A model generated the notes under the pieces. It ran no database searches. It saw only the letters and a program-made list of their open reading frames with translations, and was not told the DNA's origin. Below are positions 21,760 through 29,715 of a stretch of 55,175 nucleotides of DNA, in pieces. Every line of letters begins with the position of its first letter. Position 1 is the stretch's first letter. The translations under genes and the position numbers were made by a program. The stretch is from Alphaproteobacteria bacterium (GTDB lineage: Bacteria > Pseudomonadota > Alphaproteobacteria > ATCC43930 > CGMCC-115725), in assembly GCA_021325525.1 (NCBI GenBank), contig JAJPHB010000040.1, positions 1-55,175 on the forward strand, written 5' to 3'.

Positions 21760-22239
21760 ATGATTGCGTTCGACGCAGCGCACCCTTGCGTTGCCGGCGG
21801 GGATGAGAGCGGGGAGCCGAGCCTCGACAAGGAGGATTACGAGGCGCTGGCCGCGTTTCGCCGGGCGCTGCGGCAATTCATTCTCTTCAGCGAGGCGGCG
21901 GCCCGGCAGGCGGGTCTGACGCCGCAGCAGCATCAAGCGCTGCTGGCGATCAAGGGTGCTCCCGAGCGCGAGGCGCTCAGCATCGGCGAGCTCGCCGAGC
22001 GCCTCGGCATCCGCCATCATAGCGCCGTCGGGCTCGTCGACCGGCTCGTCGCGCTCGGCATCGTCGGCCGCGCGCCCCAGCCCAGCGACCGCCGCCGCGT
22101 CCTCGTCTCCCTCACTCCGGCGGCAGAAGCCATGCTGCGCGATCTCTCGGCGGCGCATCGCGACGAGCTGCAGCGGATCGGCCCCACTCTGACGGCGCTC
22201 CTCGCGCGCATAGCGACGGCACGGAAGACCGGGATGTAG
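21760..22239 (+). CDS. MarR-family transcriptional regulator
   Basis: A 159-residue winged helix-turn-helix protein. Helices at about 28-50 (FRRALRQFILFSEAAARQAG) start the dimer domain, then LTPQQHQALLAI, the recognition helix region LSIGELAERLGIRHHSAVGL (75-94), and the wing with GRAPQPSDRRRVLVSLT, the conserved D.R...v.LT motif of the family. MarR proteins usually repress a neighbouring divergent gene and are released by a small ligand or oxidation; no conserved Cys pair is present apart from one early Cys, so a ligand-type sensor is more likely. The divergent partner is the ClC channel. The ribosome site is weak. The next gene downstream is convergent, 15 bp away. Confidence 0.92.
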   Translation: MIAFDAAHPCVAGGDESGEPSLDKEDYEALAAFRRALRQFILFSEAAARQAGLTPQQHQALLAIKGAPEREALSIGELAERLGIRHHSAVGLVDRLVALGIVGRAPQPSDRRRVLVSLTPAAEAMLRDLSAAHRDELQRIGPTLTALLARIATARKTGM

Positions 22240-22254
22240 GCGAACCGACGTTAG

Positions 22255-23508
22255 TCAGCGCGTGCCGCCGAAACGGTCGGGGCGGAAGGCTCCGAGGTCG
22301 ACCGGCGGCGCCGCCCCGGCGACAAGCGCGCCGATGATGCGTCCGGTGATCGCGGCGGCGGTGAGGCCGATATGCTGATGGCCGCAGGCGATGAAGAGGT
22401 TGCGGCGGCGGGGCGCCTGGCCGATGGCCGGGAGGTAATCGGGAAAGGTCGGCCGGAGGCCCATCCAGCGCGAGACCTCGCGCCCTCCGAGCGCGGGGAA
22501 CAGCGTTCGCGCGTGCCGCAACAGGAGCTCGGCCCGCTCCCAGCTCGGCGGCGCCGCGGCGCTCGCCAGCTCGACAGTTCCAGCGAGGCGAATGCCGGCG
22601 GCTTCCATCGGCGTCATTACGAAGCCGCGCTCGGCCCAGGTGACCGGCACCTCGAAGCGCGCTTCGGGCGCCTCGACCATGAGGTGATAGCCGCGCTCGG
22701 CGGCGAGCGGCAGGGCGAGGCCGAAGAGAGGGCCGAGCTCGCGCGAGGCAAGGCCGGCGGCGAGCACGAAGGCATCGGCGGCGAAGCGCCCGCGCGTCGT
22801 CGCGAGGGCAAGGACGCGCTGACCGTCGCTCTCGCCGCCCGTCACGGCGGCCTCTTTGATCCGGCCGCCGTCGCGGCGGAAAGCCTCGGCGAGGCCCAGC
22901 GCGAGGCCGTAGGGATCGACGGTGTGCGAGGCGCCCGGGAAAAAGGTCGCATGCCGAATGCCGGGCATCAGCCCCGGCGCTAGGACCCGCGCCTTGGCGC
23001 CCTCCATGGTTTCGAGCGCGACGCCGTGGCGGGCGAGGATATCGCGTTCGCGCGCGGCCGCGGCGAAAGCGGCGTCCGTCGCATAGACCACGAGAGCGCC
23101 CTTGGCGCGGAAGAGACCGGCGAGGTTCGATCCGCGCAGCTCCTCCGCCCAGGCGCCGCTCGCCGCGCCGAGAAGCGCCGAGAGCGCCGCCGTGCCGCGC
23201 GCGACCTGCGCCGGACGCGCGGCCAGCGCGAAGCGCGCGAGCCAGGGCAGTAGGCGCGGCGCATCGCGCCAGCGAATGGCGAGCGGTCCCAGCGGATCGA
23301 GCAGCATCCGCGGCACCTGCGCCAGGATGTCGGGCCGCGCCAGCGGGCGGATATGGTCGATGGCGATATGGCCGGCATTGCCGAAGGAGGCGCCGCGCGC
23401 CGGCGGCTGCGGATCGAAAACCGTGACGGCGTGGCCGGCCCGCTGCAGCACGCGCGCGCAGCAGAGGCCGACGATGCCGGCGCCGATGACGGCGACCGCC
23501 TTGCCCAT
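22255..23508 (-). CDS. FAD-dependent D-amino-acid dehydrogenase (probable D-hydroxyproline dehydrogenase)
   Basis: The 417-residue flavoprotein belongs to the DadA/DAO family. The Rossmann dinucleotide motif is AVIGAGIVGLCCARVLQRAG with the strand TVFD, and the C-terminal FAD contact reads FIACGHQHIGLTAAAITGRI. It begins 3 bases after the stop of the hydroxyproline epimerase gene, so the two are translated from one mRNA. In known trans-4-hydroxy-L-proline pathways the epimerase makes cis-4-hydroxy-D-proline and a flavin dehydrogenase oxidises it to a pyrroline; this gene fits that step. No signal peptide is seen, so it should act at the cytosolic face. Substrate specificity is inferred from the operon only. 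Confidence 0.85.
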   Translation of the reverse strand: MGKAVAVIGAGIVGLCCARVLQRAGHAVTVFDPQPPARGASFGNAGHIAIDHIRPLARPDILAQVPRMLLDPLGPLAIRWRDAPRLLPWLARFALAARPAQVARGTAALSALLGAASGAWAEELRGSNLAGLFRAKGALVVYATDAAFAAAARERDILARHGVALETMEGAKARVLAPGLMPGIRHATFFPGASHTVDPYGLALGLAEAFRRDGGRIKEAAVTGGESDGQRVLALATTRGRFAADAFVLAAGLASRELGPLFGLALPLAAERGYHLMVEAPEARFEVPVTWAERGFVMTPMEAAGIRLAGTVELASAAAPPSWERAELLLRHARTLFPALGGREVSRWMGLRPTFPDYLPAIGQAPRRRNLFIACGHQHIGLTAAAITGRIIGALVAGAAPPVDLGAFRPDRFGGTR

Positions 23509-23511
23509 GGC

Positions 23512-24513
23512 TCAGACGAGCTGGAAGCCGTGCCGGAAGGGATCGCGCTCGTCGACGAAGATCGTGTTGATGCCGTGCATCCGCGCCCAGCCGGCGATCG
23601 AGGGCCGGATGGCGGCGATGCCGCCCACCTCGGCGGCGCTCTCGACGCGACCGTCGAAGAGGCTGCCGATGATGCTCTCATGGACGAACTCGTCGCCGAT
23701 CCTCAGCTTGCCCTTGGCGACGAGATGAGCCATGCGGGCCGAGGTGCCGGTGCCGCAAGGCGAGCGGTCGATGGCGCGCTCGCCATAGAAGACGGCGTTC
23801 CGCCCATGCGCCCGCTTGTCGCGCGGCTTGCCGGTCCACATCACATGGCTGACGCCCTTGATGCTGGGATCCTCGGGATGGACGAGCTTGACCGCCTGGT
23901 CGGCAAGGCGCCGCACCACGGGCGAGAGGCGGAGGATGCGGTCGGCCGACAGCGCCTCCATGCCGGGGTAATTCCTCTGCGGCTCGATGATGGCGTAGAA
24001 ATTGCCGCCATAGGCGATGTCGAGCACGATCTCGCCGAGCTCCGGGCACTCGATGCGCACCTCGCTCGCCGCCAAGTAGGAGGCGACGTTGTGAATGCGG
24101 ACGCTCTCGATAAAGCGGCCGTCGCGGCGGTACTCGGCGACGACGCGGCCGGCGGGCGCGTCGAGCGCGAGCTTCCCCTCCTCGCGCGGCGTCACGAGGC
24201 CGTTCTCGAGCGCCATCGTCACCGTGCCGATCGTGCCGTGCCCGCACATCGGCAGGCAGCCCGAGACCTCGATGAAGAGGATCGCCGCGTCGCAATCCGC
24301 GCGCAGCGGCGGATAAAGAATGCTGCCCGACATGACGTCGTGGCCGCGCGGCTCGAACATGAGGGCGCGGCGGATCCAGTCGAAGCGGGCAAGGAAGTCC
24401 TGCCGCCGCTCGCTCATCGTGGCGCCGTGCAGAACGGGCGCGCCGCCGGCGACGAGCCGCACCGGATTTCCGCAGGTGTGGCCGTCGAAGCAGGAGAAGG
24501 TGTAGTTCGCCAT
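23512..24513 (-). CDS. 4-Hydroxyproline 2-epimerase (proline racemase family)
   Basis: The 333-residue enzyme has both active-site cysteines of the two-base epimerases: Cys90 in CLPMCGHGTIG and Cys253 in DRSPCGTGTSARMA. Dehydratases of the same family have Thr at the second position or other changes, and proline racemase differs in its pocket; the double Cys and the DGHTCGNPVRLV opening fit hydroxyproline 2-epimerase. It converts trans-4-hydroxy-L-proline to the cis-D isomer in the cytosol. It is the middle gene of a three-gene operon, 4 bases after the hydroxyacid dehydrogenase and 3 before the FAD dehydrogenase. The deaminase and semialdehyde dehydrogenase that finish the pathway are not in the window. 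Confidence 0.9.
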   Translation of the reverse strand: MANYTFSCFDGHTCGNPVRLVAGGAPVLHGATMSERRQDFLARFDWIRRALMFEPRGHDVMSGSILYPPLRADCDAAILFIEVSGCLPMCGHGTIGTVTMALENGLVTPREEGKLALDAPAGRVVAEYRRDGRFIESVRIHNVASYLAASEVRIECPELGEIVLDIAYGGNFYAIIEPQRNYPGMEALSADRILRLSPVVRRLADQAVKLVHPEDPSIKGVSHVMWTGKPRDKRAHGRNAVFYGERAIDRSPCGTGTSARMAHLVAKGKLRIGDEFVHESIIGSLFDGRVESAAEVGGIAAIRPSIAGWARMHGINTIFVDERDPFRHGFQLV

Positions 24514-24517
24514 GGCT

Positions 24518-25435
24518 CTACCGCCCTTTCTCGGCCGCCGCCTTCGCGAGGTCGATGGCGCGGCGGAGAAGGATCATGAGGGAATCGGGCGTGCTGAAGC
24601 CGCTATGCGCGGTCAGCGTCACGTTCTCCAGCGCGGCGAGCGGATGGTCGGCCTTCAACGGCTCGTCGGCGAAGACGTCGAGGGCGGCGTGCCGGATATG
24701 GCCCGAGCGCAGATGAGCGATGAGGGCCACCTCGTCGACGAGGGCGCCACGCGCCGTGTTGACGAGAATGACGCCCGGCTTCGTCCGCCCCAGCTGGTCG
24801 TAGCCGAGAATGCCGCGCGTCTCCTCGCCGAGGATGAGGTGCAAGGAGAGGAAGTCGGAGCGACGCAGGAGCTCGTCGAGCCCCACCATGGGGACGCCGG
24901 TTTCCGGCCGCGGCGTCCGGCTCCAGGCGATGACCTCCATGCCGATGCCGGCGGCGATGCGCGCCACCTCGCGCCCGATGCCGCCGAGACCCATGAGGCC
25001 CAGCACCTTGCCGCGAAGCTGCGCCCCTTCGCGCGTATCCCAGATGCCGGCGCGGATCGCCCGGTCCTGCCGCGCCACATCGCGGGCCGCCGCCATCATC
25101 AGCGCCACGGTGTGCTCGGCGACGGCGACGTCGCCATAGCCCTTGATGATCGAGATGCCGATGCCGAGCCGCTCGGCCGCGGCGAGGTCGATGCAGCTCG
25201 CGGCGCCCGTCCCGAGATAGACGATGTGGCGCAGATCGGTGCAGCGCTTCAGGATGGGTTCCGGGAAATAGGAATGGTCGTCGATGCAGATCTGATAGCC
25301 GGCGACGATGTCGGGCACCGCCTCACGCGGGAACGGCGTCATGTTGATGTCGATGGGCGGATCGTCGCCGGGGCGATAGACCTTGTCCCAGGCGGCTTTG
25401 AGCGCCGCATCGCAATCCATGAACAAGATCCTCAT
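24518..25435 (-). CDS. D-isomer-specific 2-hydroxyacid dehydrogenase
   Basis: A 305-residue NAD(P)-dependent dehydrogenase. The nucleotide-binding motif is GLMGLGGIGREVARIA (about 140-155) and the catalytic set is Arg in NTARGALVDE, Glu in DVFADEPL and His in LTAHSGFSTPD. The catalytic domain opens MRILFMDCD. It is the promoter-proximal gene of the hydroxyproline operon. A dehydrogenase of this class is not part of the textbook hydroxyproline route, so it may handle a keto or hydroxy acid side product or a related substrate. The open frame continues 110 codons upstream of 25435, but that part is low-complexity and antisense to nothing useful; the ATG at 25435 fits the fold. The ribosome site is weak (GGGCGGGGGCGGG). 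Confidence 0.88.
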   Translation of the reverse strand: MRILFMDCDAALKAAWDKVYRPGDDPPIDINMTPFPREAVPDIVAGYQICIDDHSYFPEPILKRCTDLRHIVYLGTGAASCIDLAAAERLGIGISIIKGYGDVAVAEHTVALMMAAARDVARQDRAIRAGIWDTREGAQLRGKVLGLMGLGGIGREVARIAAGIGMEVIAWSRTPRPETGVPMVGLDELLRRSDFLSLHLILGEETRGILGYDQLGRTKPGVILVNTARGALVDEVALIAHLRSGHIRHAALDVFADEPLKADHPLAALENVTLTAHSGFSTPDSLMILLRRAIDLAKAAAEKGR

Positions 25436-25590
25436 CCCGCCCCCGCCCTCTTCCATCGTCGTCGGCTTCAGCCGCGCGCCGATTTGATCGCGAAGAGACG
25501 GCGCGGACAAGCGGTTATTGGGCGTTCGGTGACCCTCGGTCGTTGCCGAGGAACCGTTATGGCTCGCAGCGGCACCGACGAGAGGCGGCG

Positions 25591-25926
25591 TCAATAGAGC
25601 CGGCCGCCATTGGGCACAGCTCGCGATGGCCCGATCAGCACCACCTCGCCCTTGCCGTCCGGAAAGCCCAGCACCAGCACCTCGGACATGAATTTGCCGA
25701 TCTGCTTCGGCGGGAAGTTGACGACGGCGGCGACTTGGCGGCCGAGCAGCGTTTCCGGCGCGTAATGGGCCGTGCACTGCGCCGAGGATTTCTTGACGCC
25801 GAGCTCCGGGCCGAAATCGACGGCGAGCTTGAAGGCCGGGCGCCGCGCCTCGGGATAGGGCTGCACATCGACGATGGTGCCGACGCGGATGTCGACTTTG
25901 GCGAAATCGTCGTAGCTAATGGTCAT
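25591..25926 (-). CDS. csaA: CsaA-like tRNA-binding domain protein
   Basis: The 111-residue product consists of a single OB-fold EMAP-II-like tRNA-binding domain. The visible motif is FAKVDIRVGTIVDVQPYPEA near the start, then AFKLAVDFGPELGVKKSSAQ and VVNFPPKQIGKFMSEVLVLG, which is the dimer and RNA-contact region of CsaA. CsaA proteins are homodimers with export-related chaperone activity and affinity for tRNA acceptor stems; the physiological role is still unclear. Length matches the family. It stands alone, 155 bp downstream of the hydroxyproline operon start on the same strand, and downstream of the phasin terminator. Confidence 0.9.
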   Translation of the reverse strand: MTISYDDFAKVDIRVGTIVDVQPYPEARRPAFKLAVDFGPELGVKKSSAQCTAHYAPETLLGRQVAAVVNFPPKQIGKFMSEVLVLGFPDGKGEVVLIGPSRAVPNGGRLY

Positions 25927-25992
25927 GCGCCGCTCCGCGATGCTATCCGGCCTCGACTGGTGCCGCAGATTCGCACGCGCCGCAAGCCCATG

Positions 25993-26020
25993 AAAAAGGC
26001 CGCTCGCGAGGAACGGCCTT
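25993..26020 (-). terminator. Rho-independent terminator of the phasin gene
   Basis: On the minus strand AAGGCCG and CGGCCTT form a stem around an 11-base loop and run straight into TTTTT. It starts 28 bases after the phasin stop codon and separates it from csaA. Confidence 0.75.
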
Positions 26021-26047
26021 GTCCGGCTATGGAAGGTTAATGGCGCC

Positions 26048-26494
26048 TTATCGCGCCGCCGCGCCGACGCGCTTCTTGGCGAAGTCGCGAACCTCGTCGA
26101 AGCCCTCGCTGACGCGCTTGTTGATGACGTTGAACGCCTCGGTATTGGCCTTGGCCACGAGTTCGGTCAGCTCGCGGGCATTGGCGATGCCTTTCTCGAG
26201 CGCCTGCTTCGAATATTCGGCCTGCTTCGCGAAGCGGTCCTCGGGCGAGCCGTTCGTCTGCACGAAGTCGCGGAACATCGCCGAAAATTCGTCCATCGCC
26301 TCACGGGCGATCTCGACCTGCCGGCGCACTACCGCCTGGACACCCTCGACGGCAAGCTGGTTCGCCTGGGTGAGCGCCTCGAGATTCTTGCGCTGCGCCG
26401 CCGCCACCGCATCGAGGTCGATCCCCGGCATGCGAAACTCGCCCATCACCTTGGTAACGTCGAAGAAACCGTTCTTGCCGCTCGTATTCGCCAT
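26048..26494 (-). CDS. Phasin (polyhydroxyalkanoate granule-associated protein)
   Basis: The 148-residue product is almost entirely helical and amphipathic with no cysteine, as in phasin_2-family proteins that coat PHA granules. Signatures: a short lead ending MPGIDLDAVAAAQRKNLEAL, then QANQLAVEGVQAVVRRQVEI and a long coiled-coil-like stretch ending EAFNVINKRVSEGFDEVRDF. The ATG at 26494 follows GAGGAGGGC by 5 bases; an upstream in-frame ATG would add 26 unrelated residues. A strong terminator follows, so it is a single-gene unit. Two palindromes with CTGCA/TGCAG cores upstream look like binding sites for the PHA-responsive repressor PhaR. The genome presumably makes PHB; synthase genes are not in this window. 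Confidence 0.9.
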   Translation of the reverse strand: MANTSGKNGFFDVTKVMGEFRMPGIDLDAVAAAQRKNLEALTQANQLAVEGVQAVVRRQVEIAREAMDEFSAMFRDFVQTNGSPEDRFAKQAEYSKQALEKGIANARELTELVAKANTEAFNVINKRVSEGFDEVRDFAKKRVGAAAR

Positions 26495-26565
26495 GAATGC
26501 CCTCCTCATCGAGATTGAGTTCCAGATCCCAGATCTGGGCTGCGCAGGGCACCCGCTCGATGCTT

Positions 26566-26639
26566 TGTGCACTGCAACATAAGCCTATATCGCGCCGCCC
26601 ATGCCGATCGTCAAGGGGTTTTGCTGCAGTGCAGCAAAA
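26566..26639 (-). promoter_or_regulatory. Two PhaR-like operator palindromes upstream of the phasin gene
   Basis: TTTTGCTGCA G TGCAGCAAAA at 26619-26639 is a perfect 10-1-10 palindrome. A weaker relative, TTGTGCA C TGCAACA, lies at 26566-26580, closer to the phasin start, so the centres are about five helical turns apart. PhaR of Paracoccus and relatives binds CTGC/GCAG-type sites in phasin promoters and is released when PHA appears. Confidence 0.65.
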
Positions 26640-26651
26640 TTAATTTAGGGA

Positions 26652-27257
26652 TCATCCTTCGGCGCGGGCCGGCTCGCCGGCGCCGCTTCCGGCCCGGGCC
26701 AAGCCGAGCCAGCGCTCCGCGTGGCGCAGACGCCGGTCGAGAGCCGCCATCGTCTTCATAAGGTCCGGCGACTCGTCGGCAAGCCAGACCCGGAGGACGG
26801 AAAGGTATATGGCGAGCAACAGCTTGGCGCGCAACCGGCCGGCAAGGCCGCTGGCCGAGACGCCGCCGGCTTCGAGCATCCAGATCATGGAATCGAGGAG
26901 CGCGGGGGCGGCCGCGAGGGCGGCCAACGGGTCGGTCCATGCTCCCTCCGCCATCGCCTTCACCGCCGGCTTGTGCGGGCCGAGCGCGTCAAAGCGCCGC
27001 ATCAGCAAATCGAACAGACGGTCGCGCGGCCTCTCGCCCTCCTCCGCTTCGCCACCGCTCAGCACGGCTTCGTCGAGGCGGCGATGGAACGCTTCGAGAA
27101 TCGCCGTCTTCGAGCGAAAGAGGGCATAGAGCTCCAGCATCGGCAGGCGCGCCTCGGCAGCGATATCGGCAAGGCTGATGCCATACCAGCCGCGCTCCGC
27201 GGCGAGCCTCAGAGCCGCGTCGACGATCCGGGCGCGGCGGTCGGTCTTTCTCGGCAT
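26652..27257 (-). CDS. TetR-type regulator with COQ9-like C-terminal domain
   Basis: The 201-residue product has an N-terminal TetR helix-turn-helix: RARIVDAALRLAAERGWYGI, then SLADIAAEARLPMLELYALF with the recognition helix and FRSKTAILEAFHRRLDE. The C-terminal part (about 75-190) carries the COQ9-type pattern DRLFDLLMRRFDALGPHKPA, IWMLEAGGVSASG and a late TMAALDRRLRHAERWL. Alphaproteobacterial proteins of this combination are annotated as TetR regulators or as COQ9-like ubiquinone proteins; the intact helix-turn-helix favours DNA binding, but a lipid-binding role linked to ubiquinone cannot be excluded. It is divergent from the PfpI gene (154 bp) and lies upstream of the phasin on the same strand. 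Confidence 0.85.
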   Translation of the reverse strand: MPRKTDRRARIVDAALRLAAERGWYGISLADIAAEARLPMLELYALFRSKTAILEAFHRRLDEAVLSGGEAEEGERPRDRLFDLLMRRFDALGPHKPAVKAMAEGAWTDPLAALAAAPALLDSMIWMLEAGGVSASGLAGRLRAKLLLAIYLSVLRVWLADESPDLMKTMAALDRRLRHAERWLGLARAGSGAGEPARAEG

Positions 27258-27411
27258 CGCCTTCCCATCGAACCAGCGGTCGAGCACGACTATGACCGCT
27301 CCCGGCGGCAAAGGGAACGGCGAATGGCGGGGATGCGCCGCCGGCTCGCGCCCGGAACCGGCCATTCCCGGCATCGTTGGAGGTGTAACCCCTTTCAATG
27401 GAGAAGGAGCA

Positions 27412-27981
27412 ATGGCGCAGAGTCTTGCTGGGAAGAAGGTCGCCGTCGTCGCCACAGACGGCTTCGAGCAGGTTGAGTTGACCGAGCCGCGCCGCGCCCT
27501 CATGGAAGCCGGCGCCACCGTTCATGTCATCGCGCCCCATGATGGCGCCATCCAGGGGTTCAAGCATCACGACAAGGCCGACAAGATCAAGGTGGACCGG
27601 ACGCTCGACGAGGTGAGCGCCGAGGAGTACGACGCCCTCGTCCTGCCGGGCGGCGCGCTCAATCCCGACGCGCTGCGCACGAAGCCGCAGGCGGTCAGCT
27701 TCATCCGCGCCTTCTTCGAGGCGAAGAAGCCGGTGGGCGCCATTTGTCACGGCCCCTGGACCCTGGTCGAGGCCGATGTGGTGCGCGGCCGCAAGCTCAC
27801 CTCCTGGCCCTCGATCAAGACCGACCTCAAGAACGCCGGGGCGAGCTGGGTCGATGAGGAGGTCGTCGTCGATAGCGGCCTTGTCACCAGCCGCAAGCCC
27901 GACGACATTCCGGCCTTCAACCGGAAGATCGTCGAGGAGTTCGCCGAAGGCCGTCACGCCGCCCAGCACGCCGCCGAATGA
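27412..27981 (+). CDS. PfpI / DJ-1 family protein (class I glutamine amidotransferase-like)
   Basis: The 189-residue product matches the PfpI/YhbO branch of the DJ-1 superfamily. The N-terminal strand and helix read KVAVVATDGFEQVELTEPRR with the conserved Glu, and the nucleophile elbow is GAICHGPWTLVEA with Cys112 and His113. The later KLTSWPSIKTDLKNAGASWV and VVVDSGLVTSRKPDDIPAF are typical of the family. Members act as stress-related deglycases, glyoxalases or chaperones in the cytosol; the exact activity is debated. The ATG at 27412 is preceded by GGAGAAGGAG. It is convergent with the NnrU gene, whose stop is 18 bases away, and divergent from the TetR/COQ9 gene. Confidence 0.92.
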   Translation: MAQSLAGKKVAVVATDGFEQVELTEPRRALMEAGATVHVIAPHDGAIQGFKHHDKADKIKVDRTLDEVSAEEYDALVLPGGALNPDALRTKPQAVSFIRAFFEAKKPVGAICHGPWTLVEADVVRGRKLTSWPSIKTDLKNAGASWVDEEVVVDSGLVTSRKPDDIPAFNRKIVEEFAEGRHAAQHAAE

Positions 27982-27999
27982 AGGGAGCGCGCAGCCCTT

Positions 28000-28695
28000 T
28001 CACGGCACGACGACGATGTGGCCCGTGAAGAAGGGGTGCGCGAGGAAAAGGACGGCGTAGAGCAGAAGCCCGGCGACGATGCGCAGCAACCCGATCTCGT
28101 GCGGGCGGAGCCGCGAGCGTCCGGTCAGGACGGCCAGAAACGGAATGTTGGAGGTAACCTCGGCGAGACGCGGCCAGTTGCTGCCGAGGGCGAGGCGCTT
28201 CTTGCGATCGATAAGGAGCGTGCCGATGAGCGCCAGCGCCGCCAGCGATCCGAAGAAGAGCAGCGAGGCGAGATCGCCGTTGGGGACGATATGGGAGAGG
28301 CCCCAGAGGCCGATCGCCCAAAGGACGGGATGCCGCGTTACCCGCAGCATGCCGGGCGCCGGATCATCGGCGGCGGCCGAGCGCTCCATTCCGACCGCCG
28401 TCGGATTGGCCGTCGTGTAGCCGCCGATCAGCAGGATGGCGGCAAAGGGCATGACGAGGATCGGAATCCATGCCGTCCACGGCGAGAAGGGCCAGAGCTG
28501 CAGCAGGGGCGCGTGCACATAGGCGATGATGAACCAGGCGAAAGTGGCGAGGGCGAGGAGCGAATAAAGGGCGAGAAAGCCGCGCTCGCCGAGCTGATCG
28601 CGCAAATTGCCGCGCAGGCGCGTGCTCGACAGCGCGATATGGCTGCCGTGAAAGGCGAGGCCCGCGATGACGAAGGAGGCGAAGCTGCCGGCCAT
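28000..28695 (-). CDS. NnrU-family integral membrane protein
   Basis: A 231-residue polytopic protein with about six transmembrane segments. NnrU-type signatures are GLAFHGSHIALSSTRLRGNL near the start, LGERGFLALYSLLALATFAW, and RVTRHPVLWAIGLWGLSHIV with NGDLASLLFFGSLAALALIG, which resemble the isoprenylcysteine methyltransferase fold. NnrU was first named in denitrification clusters, where it affects nitric oxide metabolism; no denitrification gene is present here, so the role is unknown. The ATG at 28695 fits the family opening. It is convergent with the PfpI gene. No terminator is evident in the 18 bases between. Confidence 0.87.
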   Translation of the reverse strand: MAGSFASFVIAGLAFHGSHIALSSTRLRGNLRDQLGERGFLALYSLLALATFAWFIIAYVHAPLLQLWPFSPWTAWIPILVMPFAAILLIGGYTTANPTAVGMERSAAADDPAPGMLRVTRHPVLWAIGLWGLSHIVPNGDLASLLFFGSLAALALIGTLLIDRKKRLALGSNWPRLAEVTSNIPFLAVLTGRSRLRPHEIGLLRIVAGLLLYAVLFLAHPFFTGHIVVVP

Positions 28696-28839
28696 CCCCC
28701 TACCTTGTCGCGCAATCCGCCTGCCGTCCAGCGCGCCGCGATCTCGCTCCGCAGCATCGCCCCAGCCGCCCGCGCGAAGCCGAACTCACCCCGCGGCGCC
28801 CCTCTTCGTCATGCGCGGCCGGATCGGATACGCCGCCGC

Positions 28840-29121
28840 TCAATAATAGAAATACTCGAAGAGGAGATTGCGCAGGAAGACAAGCAGCAGAATCAATACC
28901 ATCGGCGAGATGTCGATGCCGCCGAGATTCGGCAGGATGTTGCGGATCGGCCGCAGAGCCGGCTCGGTCAGGCGATAGAGCATATCGCCCACAGTGGCGA
29001 CGAAGCGATTGTAGGTGTTGACCACGTTGAAGGCGACGAGCCAGCTCAGCACGACCGAGGCGACCAGCAGCCAGATGTAGATGCTGATCACAGTGTCGAT
29101 CAGCAAGATGAAAGACCGCAT
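28840..29121 (-). CDS. YggT-family membrane protein
   Basis: A 93-residue inner-membrane protein with two hydrophobic spans (about 4-28 and 66-90). The loop has the family pattern NVVNTYNRFVATVGDMLYRL followed by TEPALRPIRNILPNLGGIDI and SPMVLILLLVF. YggT proteins are linked to osmotic resistance, envelope assembly or plastid-type SepF-associated division, depending on lineage. The ATG at 29121 is chosen because the protein then opens directly with the first membrane helix; an upstream in-frame start would add 21 non-conserved residues. It is divergent from the tRNA-Ala gene. Confidence 0.9.
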   Translation of the reverse strand: MRSFILLIDTVISIYIWLLVASVVLSWLVAFNVVNTYNRFVATVGDMLYRLTEPALRPIRNILPNLGGIDISPMVLILLLVFLRNLLFEYFYY

Positions 29122-29286
29122 CGGCACATCTCGGTGGGTGGCAAAACCGGCCGGCACCGTAGCCTCGGCTTGCTCTGCGCGCAAGCCATGGCTCCGCCGT
29201 TCAATCGCGTGGCGCGCGCGGCGGGCGCGGCTTGACAGGCCGCGCCGTCATACCCATAGTCCGCCGCGTCGCCGCGCCGCGATCGT

Positions 29287-29362
29287 GGGGCAGTAGCTCA
29301 GTTGGGAGAGCGCGACGTTCGCAATGTCGAGGCCAGGGGTTCGATTCCCCTCTGCTCCACCA
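29287..29362 (+). tRNA. tRNA-Ala (anticodon CGC)
   Basis: A full 76-base cloverleaf. The acceptor arm GGGGCAG pairs with CTGCTCC and includes the G3:U70 pair that marks alanine tRNAs. The D arm has AGCTCAGTTGGGAGAGC, the anticodon loop is TTCGCAA, the T arm has GGTTCGATTCC, and the CCA end is encoded. Confidence 0.96.
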
Positions 29363-29715
29363 TTTCCCTGCTAAGGCAATGACTTAGGGCCAAGCGCGAT
29401 CGGGTCGTTACAGAGACCGGTTACACAGCGCGCGGCTGCCGCCGCGACCGGGTCGCAGCGGCAGAGGAGAAGGGCCATCGGATATGCGCAGGAGTCATGA
29501 ACGCGCTTCCGCAGGCCGAATCCGGAGTTGCTGAAAAGTTACTCCCCTTGCTCACAATGGCTCTCGAAAACGCGCTCCAGGACCCTCCTCTCGGAATGCG
29601 GCGGCTCAAGCACATGTGATGTGGCAAGGGGTTTCTTTCGTCGCATCGTTGCGGTGCTGGGCCGTGCAGCTTCGACGCGCGGCGTGGCGCCATGCGCGAA
29701 ACCCAAGGCAGAGGT
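29363..29715. other. Intergenic stretch after tRNA-Ala, no gene recognised
   Basis: About 350 bp between the tRNA and the dienelactone hydrolase. Short frames on both strands have no family signature, no good ribosome site and Arg/Ser-rich composition typical of antisense reading. No copy of the tRNA 3' end is seen here, so there is no sign of an integrated element. The hydrolase promoter must lie within it. Confidence 0.4.

Noticed and set aside
29287-29362. tRNA-Ala as the attachment site of an integrated element
   Set aside because: No repeated tRNA 3' end and no integrase within the window.
29421-29693. A 90-residue gene on the minus strand after tRNA-Ala
   Set aside because: Arg/Ser/Pro-rich composition, no ribosome site and no family signature.
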